Source: CAVALG01 sp963656085
Lineage (GTDB): Bacteria > Bacillota > Clostridia > Oscillospirales > Acutalibacteraceae
Direction: 5' to 3'
Assembly: GCA_963656085.1 (NCBI GenBank)
Contig: CAVKHV010000006.1
Location: 1-49,960 of the forward strand
Length of the DNA: 49,960 nucleotides
Shown: one piece after another, positions 45,501 to 49,960 of the stretch
How the letters are laid out: every line of letters begins with the position of its first letter
How positions within the stretch are numbered: position 1 is the stretch's first letter
Made by a program: the position numbers and the translations under genes
Notes under the pieces: generated by a model
The model's input: the letters and a program-made list of their open reading frames with translations, nothing else
What the model was told of the DNA's origin: nothing
The model's database searches: none

Positions 45501-45991
45501 TCGTCAAACCTGGTGTATCCCATTGACGAGAGTTTTGCCGTGATTTCGTTCAGGTCGTATTCACTATGCGCTTTGATGATCAGTGATTTTTTCTGCAATT
45601 CGTCGGTTGAAATTGTCCGTGAAACAGCAGCGGCAGCAGAAGCCACCGCAACGTCAAAATCCCTATCCGAAATTTTGGATAGGGCAGCAATCCTCTTTTG
45701 TTCAAATTCGTGTGAGCGTGAAAGTGTGTCAAGCGGCGAATAATCGCGTTCCGGAAACAGCACGGCGTTTATTTCAAGCCGCAAAAGTTCTTCGGTAAGT
45801 GAGGAGGCTTCACCCTCCGTCGGTGTTACGATCAGTGCTTTTTGACCCAGCCTTTTACATAATGCGGCGGTCAGTATTGCTTTGTTTACACCCGAAAGTC
45901 CCGATATTCCTACGGGCTTTTTCGCCTTTACTGCGCTTTCAACTTCGTTATATTCATTAACGGAAGCGAATTCCGAAATAAGAAAGTCCAT
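42557..45991 (-). CDS. mfd: Transcription-repair coupling factor Mfd
   Basis: The 1144-residue ATPase releases stalled RNA polymerase and recruits UvrA. Order: UvrB-like N-terminal domain (about 1-330), RNA-polymerase-interacting CarD-like domain (about 475-545, KIGDYVVHTTHGIGRFAGIQ), the RecG-like helicase core with LLCGDVGFGKTEVALRAAF (Walker A), DEEQRFGVSQ (Walker B), SATPIPRTLN, and QLRGRVGRS, then the C-terminal TRCF domain. Length is normal. It starts 4 bp after pth. Confidence 0.97.
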   Translation of the reverse strand: MDFLISEFASVNEYNEVESAVKAKKPVGISGLSGVNKAILTAALCKRLGQKALIVTPTEGEASSLTEELLRLEINAVLFPERDYSPLDTLSRSHEFEQKRIAALSKISDRDFDVAVASAAAAVSRTISTDELQKKSLIIKAHSEYDLNEITAKLSSMGYTRFDEVDGVGQFSVRGGILDIFTPSESQPVRIDFWGDEADAIYLFDNESKRRTQETECVSVLPICEDLPQSREQMIEKLKKLATSKSISELARQTVYNDIEALSAGLSVPYDRYSEQIHSDFSTILDHIDGLLFISECNGINSRFKNLYETQKQELELFTEKGVCFSKKDPYYLKRTQFLKSISAKAPIFLESFPKSKYLTDTEENIAFSLKVIPPFNSVKELNDELKNDRSKRIVVLAGEQRAAQNLANELAELGNGATFKERENIIPANGITVTTGSLSCGFSAPGTDFSIYAFAHAAPKKRKRYFKKGVDIGSLDDLKIGDYVVHTTHGIGRFAGIQSLTVKGITKDYIKISYMESGVLYVPVTSLDLVSKYIGSAEENIKLNRLGSHEWEKTKQRVRKSVKNIAKQLTLLYAKRMQQKGYAFSADGDLQADFEKKFMYDETEDQLRCSDEIKRDMESLIPMDRLLCGDVGFGKTEVALRAAFKCICNGKQCAILVPTTILAWQHYKTTVERFSGLPVEIEMLSRFRTVKQQNDIKKRLKNGTIDLIIGTHRMIGKDIIFHDLGLLIVDEEQRFGVSQKEKLKECYPTVDVLTLSATPIPRTLNMALSGLRDMSSIEEPPLDRLPVQTYVTEQDEGVITEAIERELRRAGQVFYLHNRVESIVTRAAEIARLVPDARIGVAHGKMDEMELSEVWRRMIEREIDVLVCTTIIETGVDVPNANTLIIEDADRMGLSQLHQLRGRVGRSHRKAQAYFMYRRGKSLSEISRKRLEAIRDFTEFGSGFKIALRDLEIRGAGNILGGEQHGHMESVGYDMYLKLLNDALKEEQNGNAESGDKTDCTVELQCNSHIPEKYIRSLPQRLSIYRKIAGVTDETSKADIVDELTDRFGKPPETVLKLIDIALLRYKAGRLGIVTVSENFGLVNLIFKEPDPDKILKLAGAMPRRVSLGKTDGKVSIKPEQGQSVLAAAFEAIEKLSTEGIQN

Positions 45992-45995
45992 TTTT

Positions 45996-46592
45996 TCACC
46001 TGTTATATTTATTCATTGCACTGTCAATTCCTGCCGTGACAATTTCTTCGGCTGCACAAGAGGCGCGCTCAAGTGCGTCTGTAAAGTCGTCCGCAAGCGT
46101 CATACTGATTTTGCCGAGTACCCAATCCGCAAGGTCGTAATCGGGGCGAGGTTTTTTGCCCACACCTATTTTTATGCGCGGGAATTCGGTTGAACCTGAT
46201 AGCTCAATAATATTTCTCATTCCGTTATGCCCGCCGTGGGAACCGTTTCTGCGTATTCTTATTTTACCCACGTCGAATTCCACGTCATCAAAAATGATGA
46301 TTGTATTCTGCGGCGGTATTTTATAAAATTTTGCAATCGGTACTATTGCCTCTCCCGAAAGATTCATAAAGGTCTGCGGCTTAATAAGCAGGCAACGGCT
46401 GTTTCCGAGCTTTGCGTCGGCGGTCAGCGCGTTTTTGAATTTTTTTGTTATTTCGCAACCGTGTTTTTCGGCAAGAAGGTCAACAGCGTCAAAACCCGCG
46501 TTATGCCGTGTGCCCGAATATCTGAGCCCGGGGTTTCCCAACCCGGCGATTATATAATCGTATTTTCCGCTTTTGCTGTTCATTCCGATCAT
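45996..46592 (-). CDS. pth: Peptidyl-tRNA hydrolase
   Basis: The 198-residue enzyme frees tRNA from dropped-off peptidyl-tRNAs. It has the family start GLGNPGLRYSGTRHNAGFDAV-type region with the catalytic histidine in RHNAGF, MNLSG (substrate binding), and the FDDVEFDVGKIRIR and GSHGGHNGMRN motifs. The start codon overlaps the stop of the upstream membrane-protein gene by 4 bp (ATGA). An ATG three codons later (46583) is also possible. Confidence 0.96.
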   Translation of the reverse strand: MIGMNSKSGKYDYIIAGLGNPGLRYSGTRHNAGFDAVDLLAEKHGCEITKKFKNALTADAKLGNSRCLLIKPQTFMNLSGEAIVPIAKFYKIPPQNTIIIFDDVEFDVGKIRIRRNGSHGGHNGMRNIIELSGSTEFPRIKIGVGKKPRPDYDLADWVLGKISMTLADDFTDALERASCAAEEIVTAGIDSAMNKYNR

Positions 46593-47383
46593 TCCGCAGA
46601 TTTTTCTCCTCTCATATATTTCTTTTTAATTGCCGAAATATCGGTAATATATTTAAAAAGCAGAACCGCAAACAGTACGGCGGCTGCCGCATTCAGAACC
46701 GTGCAAAGCGAGGTACCCGTAACCGCCCCGTACCGAAAACGCTCAGCCGAAGTATTGTTTTTCACCATAACTTCATCAATTAACACGTAACTTTTAAAAA
46801 GCTGCAGCAGTAAAAACAGGACGGCGGTAACAGCGGCACACCCTTTGCGGGGCTGATTGAATTTTATTGCATACTTTATTCTGCCTATGCACACGGCATA
46901 AACAGTAATGCTTAAAAGGGCAAGAGCGAACGATGAAATAAGCAGAATGCCGTAATTATCAAGCGCTGTTATGTGTTTGACAAGCGAAATTCGGCTGTAT
47001 TTAATTTTTTGTACCGCCGCCGAAAAAAGAACATATACCTGACCGATTGCGGTAAGTGAAAGAAAAAACTGAACCGGTGTAAATCTTGCGGGGCGCATAG
47101 GTTTAAAGTCATCGGCAGATAACAATGCGGCGACCAGCAGGCTTATGTAGAAGAAAAATTCCGGTAAGAGCACCGCATATTTCTTTAAAAAGAAACTGTT
47201 TACAAACGCCTGTAAATTTTCTGTTTTTATACCCGTCTTAAAAAACACGGGAAGCAGTGCCGGAGAAAGCAGTCCGAATATTGCCGACAGAAAGACTGCA
47301 ACCGTTGAAAAATTTTTGCGTACAGCGGCAATCACCGGCGGTTCGGATGTAGGCAACAAAATTTTGTTATCTAATTCGATCAA
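46589..47383 (-). CDS. Six-helix membrane protein, unknown function
   Basis: A 264-residue protein with about six hydrophobic helices (about 29-49, 70-91, 101-124, 145-167, 181-202, 224-246). I recognise no family motif. It starts with TTG at 47383 with GGAG upstream and is translationally coupled to pth by a 4-bp overlap, as the first gene of the unit with pth and mfd. The 143-nt leader before it contains an alternating hairpin region. Confidence 0.7.
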   Translation of the reverse strand: MIELDNKILLPTSEPPVIAAVRKNFSTVAVFLSAIFGLLSPALLPVFFKTGIKTENLQAFVNSFFLKKYAVLLPEFFFYISLLVAALLSADDFKPMRPARFTPVQFFLSLTAIGQVYVLFSAAVQKIKYSRISLVKHITALDNYGILLISSFALALLSITVYAVCIGRIKYAIKFNQPRKGCAAVTAVLFLLLQLFKSYVLIDEVMVKNNTSAERFRYGAVTGTSLCTVLNAAAAVLFAVLLFKYITDISAIKKKYMRGEKSAE

Positions 47384-47459
47384 TGTTATTCACTCCAATC
47401 AGTTTGTTCTGCACCGGTCAGCGGGTTCGGATATATGTTTTGAGATTAAGCAGAGAAAA

Positions 47460-47502
47460 CCGAACAGCATACGATCTTGCCAGCCGTGTTTTCCGTTCGG
47501 CT
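47460..47502. promoter_or_regulatory. Alternative hairpins in the leader of the membrane-protein/pth/mfd unit
   Basis: On the minus strand CCGAAC and GTTCGG (47495-47500 and 47460-47465) can pair, with TTTT just after; the 5-bp stem AGCCG/CGGCT (47498-47502 with 47482-47486) competes for the same bases. This could be an attenuator or a weak terminator on either strand. No gene lies in 47384-47712 other than these sites, the two promoters and the repeats. Confidence 0.4.
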
Positions 47503-47526
47503 TTTCATTTTTCCTACCGAGTATTA

Positions 47527-47555
47527 AGTATAATTCAAAAATTTCAGTTAGTCAA
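47527..47555 (-). promoter_or_regulatory. Promoter of the membrane-protein/pth/mfd unit
   Basis: On the minus strand TTGACT (47550-47555), 17 bp, TATACT (47527-47532). It leaves a leader of about 140 nt. Confidence 0.75.
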
Positions 47556-47584
47556 CCAAATAGATGCATATTTGGGAATATTCT

Positions 47585-47626
47585 AAAAGTAAATTTAAAA
47601 GTAAATTTTGCGCTCAAGTAAATTTT
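47585..47626. repeat. Three direct repeats AAGTAAATTT
   Basis: Copies at 47585-47596 (AAAAGTAAATTT), 47597-47608 (AAAAGTAAATTT) and 47616-47626 (AAGTAAATTTT). The first two are back-to-back and the third follows after a 7-nt gap. They sit between the two divergent promoters and could be regulator-binding sites. Confidence 0.6.
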
Positions 47627-47645
47627 ATGAATTTAGGCGTCTCTC

Positions 47646-47674
47646 TTGACTAAATGGAGTTTGTATAGTATAAT
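47646..47674 (+). promoter_or_regulatory. Promoter of the DUF4143 ATPase gene
   Basis: TTGACT (47646-47651), 17 bp, TATAAT (47669-47674), close to consensus. Confidence 0.8.
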
Positions 47675-47724
47675 ACATTTAATAAATTAGCCGCTGTCGG
47701 CAAAAATATTAAATGGTGATTTGT

Positions 47725-49026
47725 ATGGAAATTAAGAGAGATGAATTTTTGCAAAGGTTGATTGTGCGAAGACACAACGGTTTTATAAAGGTCATTACCG
47801 GGATACGCAGAAGCGGAAAGTCTTACTTGCTCAACACTTTATTCTACAATTATTTAATAAGCGAAAGTGTGAACAGCGACCATATTATTAAATTCGCTTT
47901 TGATTCTGCGGAAGATTTGCTTAAAATAGGCGAGGATCCAATTGTATTAGACAACGAAAAGAATGACAGAAAGGTTGATCCGAAAAAGTTTCTAAATTGG
48001 ATTTTACCTCAAATCAAAGATGATGGAATGTACTATATTTTGCTTGATGAGGTACAAAATCTTGGCGCATTTGAATCGGTGTTAAACGGCTTTCTTCGCA
48101 AAAACAATACGGATGTATTCGTTACGGGCAGCAACTCCAAGTTTCTTTCGAAAGACATTTTAACGGAATTTGAAGGCAGAGGTGATGAAATTCATATTCT
48201 TCCTTTATCTTTTTCGGAATACTATGCTTTTAAGGGCGGCGATAAAGGCGAAGCGTTCGATGATTATTCGGTTTACGGTGGGTTGCCGGCAGTTGCTCTT
48301 ATGACGAGTGAAGAACAAAAATCGACCTATCTCATTTCGCAAATGCAGAATTTGTATTTGAAAGACATAATTATGCGTAATAATCTCCCGGAAAACACGC
48401 GCATAGGCGAAGTGCTTGATGTTATTGCTTCCGGTATTTCCTCTCTTACCAACCCCAAAAAAATAGCCGACACCTTTTTATCGGTTTTGCAGGAAAACAT
48501 CAGCGATTACACTGTCAATAAATACATCGACCATATGGAAGATGCGTTTATGATTTCTCGTGTAAAGCGATACGATGTTAAGGGCAGAAAATATATCGGA
48601 ACGCCGTATAAGATCTATTTTGAGGATGTCGGGCTTCGCAACGCACGTCTGAATTTTCGACAGATTGAAAACACTCATATTATGGAGAACCTCATCTTCA
48701 ATGAGTTGAGATACAGAGGTTACCGTGTTGATGTCGGTATGGTGGAATCTCGGGAAAAAGATAAGAACGGCAAAGATGTACGGGTTCAACGCGAAATAGA
48801 TTTTATTGCATCAATGGGCAGTAAAAAATACTATATTCAGTCAGCCTATGCCATTCCCAATCAAGACAAATACAAACAGGAAACGGCTTCATTTGATAAA
48901 ACACTTGATTCCTTCAAGAAAATAATCATTGTTGAAAAAAGTATGAAACCGCGTCGCGATGAAAAAGGATATGTTATGATGGGCGTTAAAGAGTTTCTGT
49001 TGGATAAAGACAGCTTGGAATTATAA
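47725..49026 (+). CDS. AAA ATPase with DUF4143 C-terminal domain
   Basis: A 433-residue protein. The N-terminal AAA_14 region has Walker A TGIRRSGKSYLLN (about 27-39) and Walker B YYILLDEVQN; the GSNSKFLSKD sensor follows. The C-terminal DUF4143 region holds a PD-(D/E)XK-like pattern (REIDFIA ... KYYIQSAY). I prefer the ATG at 47725, with GGTGAT upstream, over an in-frame ATG four codons earlier. Such proteins are common accessory genes of unknown role. It stands alone with its own promoter and a terminator. Confidence 0.88.
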   Translation: MEIKRDEFLQRLIVRRHNGFIKVITGIRRSGKSYLLNTLFYNYLISESVNSDHIIKFAFDSAEDLLKIGEDPIVLDNEKNDRKVDPKKFLNWILPQIKDDGMYYILLDEVQNLGAFESVLNGFLRKNNTDVFVTGSNSKFLSKDILTEFEGRGDEIHILPLSFSEYYAFKGGDKGEAFDDYSVYGGLPAVALMTSEEQKSTYLISQMQNLYLKDIIMRNNLPENTRIGEVLDVIASGISSLTNPKKIADTFLSVLQENISDYTVNKYIDHMEDAFMISRVKRYDVKGRKYIGTPYKIYFEDVGLRNARLNFRQIENTHIMENLIFNELRYRGYRVDVGMVESREKDKNGKDVRVQREIDFIASMGSKKYYIQSAYAIPNQDKYKQETASFDKTLDSFKKIIIVEKSMKPRRDEKGYVMMGVKEFLLDKDSLEL

Positions 49027-49076
49027 TAAAATTCTCAGACGGCGTTTGTGTAATCGCACATTTGTATAATCGTATC

Positions 49077-49120
49077 AACCTCCGTATAATTGTAGTAGAT
49101 ACAAGAGTACGGAGGTTTTT
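49077..49120 (+). terminator. Terminator of the ATPase gene, also covering a ribosome site
   Basis: AACCTCCGTA (49077-49086) pairs with TACGGAGGTT (49108-49117), followed by TTT. The right arm includes GGAGG just before the ATG at 49121, so the same hairpin would hide that ribosome site. Confidence 0.7.
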
Positions 49121-49201
49121 ATGATGAAATTCAAAGATGTTAAACGGTACTTAACCATATTGCAATTTATATTAATTTTGCAATTTCGGCAAAATTGTTG
49201 A
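49121..49201 (+). CDS. Short ORF, possibly a truncated gene start
   Basis: A 26-codon frame beginning with two methionines and MKFKDVKRYLT, with a strong ribosome site GGAGG 6 nt upstream. The sequence after about residue 15 is low in complexity and the frame ends at a TGA, so this may be the surviving 5' end of a decayed gene. Function unknown. Confidence 0.35.
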   Translation: MMKFKDVKRYLTILQFILILQFRQNC

Positions 49202-49226
49202 CTAAACAGCCATTACGTATTATAAT
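49198..49226 (+). promoter_or_regulatory. Strong promoter without an intact gene downstream
   Basis: TTGACT (49198-49203), 17 bp, TATAAT (49221-49226). Only broken gene pieces follow. A palindrome ATTTTGC/GCAAAAT (49175-49195) lies just upstream. Confidence 0.75.
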
Positions 49227-49351
49227 AATTTTGTTTTCTATTATATATTTTAAGTATTTGATTGTGGTAAAAACAGCATTAAATAATGGTGGTTTTATCA
49301 CCAATAAAGTATATAACTTCATTATACAGAAAGAGGGACGGAAATTATGAG

Positions 49352-49489
49352 CATACAACCGGCACAGGGAAATCGTTTATCGGCTTTAAACTTTGTGAGA
49401 ATAACCCCCATAAAATTATTTGCCGGCTTTCTCCCTCAGAGTATATTTTCAAGACACAGTTGGAAATTTATCAAAAGCCGCAGAATTAA
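49352..49489 (+). pseudogene. Fragment of a DEAD/DEAH-type helicase
   Basis: One frame encodes HTTGTGKSFIGFKL followed by LSPSEYIFKTQLE, which I recognise as the Walker A region and next strand of a DEAD/DEAH-box helicase family common in gut Firmicutes. The relatedness covers only about 40 codons; both the upstream and downstream parts of the gene are missing and the frame stops at 49487-49489. The function is lost. The identification rests on recall of the family motif. Confidence 0.6.
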
Positions 49490-49491
49490 CA

Positions 49492-49960
49492 GAACCCCCA
49501 AAAACCGAATTTGTCGCGGTGCGTTTCGGAAATGTGCTTGGCAGTAACGGCTCGGTTATTCCGCGGTTTAAAGAGCAAATCGCCGCAGGCGGCCCCGTTA
49601 CCGTAACCCACCCGGATATAATCCGCTATTTTATGACAATTCCCGAGGCGGCGTCGCTTGTCCTGCAGGCAGGAATATATGCAAAGGGCGGCGAAATTTT
49701 TGTGCTTGATATGGGCTCGCCCGTTAAAATTGATACCCTTGCCAGAAATCTTATAAGGCTTTGCGGTTTCCGCCCCGAAATTGATATTAAAATTTCATAT
49801 ACGGGGTTGCGCCCCGGCGAAAAACTGTATGAGGAAAGACTTATGTCTGAAGAGGGGTTAAAAACAACCGCAAACCACCTTATCCATATCGGGCAACCGA
49901 TTCCCTTCGATACCGACTCGTTTTTAAACCGACTGAAAATTCTTATGGAAGCAGCGTATG
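49492..49960 (+). pseudogene. 3' part of a CapD/FlaA1-like polysaccharide biosynthesis gene (runs off window)
   Basis: The frame starting around 49492 encodes TEFVAVRFGNVLGSNGSVIP, then TIPEAASLVLQAG and LRPGEKLYEE, the C-terminal half of nucleotide-sugar epimerase/dehydratases of the CapD family. The N-terminal membrane segments and the Rossmann/active-site region upstream of VRFGNVLGS are missing: the frame is interrupted by a TAA at about 49409, and unrelated helicase sequence lies just upstream. It is therefore a truncated copy. It continues past the window end. Confidence 0.8.

Noticed and set aside
46227..46790. 187-codon plus-strand open frame over pth and the membrane-protein gene
   Set aside because: It is antisense to pth, whose motifs are intact, and reads as mirror-image coding bias.
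47383..47586. 67-codon plus-strand frame in the leader region of the pth/mfd unit
   Set aside because: No ribosome site, and it covers promoter and hairpin sequence of the opposite strand.
49347..49547. 66-codon frame starting MSIQPAQGN near the right edge
   Set aside because: It is out of frame with both recognisable protein fragments (helicase piece and capD piece) that overlap it.
1..49960. CRISPR arrays, tRNA or rRNA genes, and complete insertion sequences
   Set aside because: I saw no spaced repeat array, no tRNA-like cloverleaf with a CCA or TTCGA pattern, no rRNA core sequence and no transposase frame. A tRNAscan or CRISPR search would be decisive.

Overview
The window looks like a chromosomal segment of an anaerobic, endospore-forming Firmicute, probably class Clostridia and possibly an Oscillospirales/Ruminococcaceae-type gut lineage. 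The grounds are the yicC-remA-gmk-rpoZ-priA-def-fmt-rsmB-rlmN-prpC-prkC-rsgA order typical of Firmicutes, two short sporulation genes (spoVM and bofA), AddAB in place of RecBCD, moderately AT-rich intergenic DNA with TTGACA/TATAAT promoters, and a strictly fermentative gene set (AdhE with a Rex operator, [FeFe]-hydrogenases). The species cannot be named from sequence alone.

Layout. 1-12.8 kb: one long plus-strand housekeeping block (nucleotide metabolism, RNA polymerase omega, replication restart, N-terminal formyl-Met processing, rRNA modification, the PrpC/PrkC phosphatase-kinase pair, RsgA), ending in three tiny genes: an unknown two-helix membrane peptide, SpoVM and BofA. coaBC, rpe and thiN, found in this neighbourhood in Bacillus subtilis, are absent. 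12.8-22.9 kb: addBA, a D-Ala-D-Ala carboxypeptidase behind an RBS-masking hairpin, pgi and a small P-loop gene. 22.9-24.5 kb: an OGG1-type glycosylase and, divergently, a DUF6062-like Cys/His protein. 24.5-26 kb: an M16 peptidase preceded by a cluster of DnaA-box-like 9-mers. 26-30.3 kb: a minus-strand operon ytvI-like / beta-helix / Nudix / RING-zinc-ribbon membrane protein / galU. 30.4-36 kb: rsmA, a LysR regulator, adhE under a perfect Rex operator, and a small phosphotransferase. 36-40.6 kb: a four-gene operon of [2Fe-2S] thioredoxin-like protein, PAS-containing sensory [FeFe]-hydrogenase, SpoIIE/PP2C phosphatase and group-B-like [FeFe]-hydrogenase. 40.6-47.4 kb: minus-strand genes (XRE-like regulator, lipoprotein foldase candidate, mfd, pth, membrane protein). 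47.4-49.96 kb: an accessory tail with a DUF4143-type ATPase, a promoter with no intact gene, a helicase fragment and the 3' part of a capD/flaA1-like gene that runs off the window.

How the genes work together. AdhE consumes NADH and is probably repressed by Rex when NADH/NAD+ is low. The hydrogenase operon looks like an H2- or redox-sensing circuit in which a hydrogenase-like sensor talks through its PAS domain to a PP2C phosphatase; the kinase or anti-sigma partner expected for such a phosphatase is not in the window. Together the two loci suggest coordinated disposal of fermentation electrons. The most notable unexplained signals are three Shine-Dalgarno sequences buried in hairpins (dacF-like gene, bofA, and a short ORF at 49.1 kb), the DnaA-box cluster at 24.5-24.64 kb, the internally duplicated CxxC...CxxH protein, and the mosaic of broken genes at the right edge.
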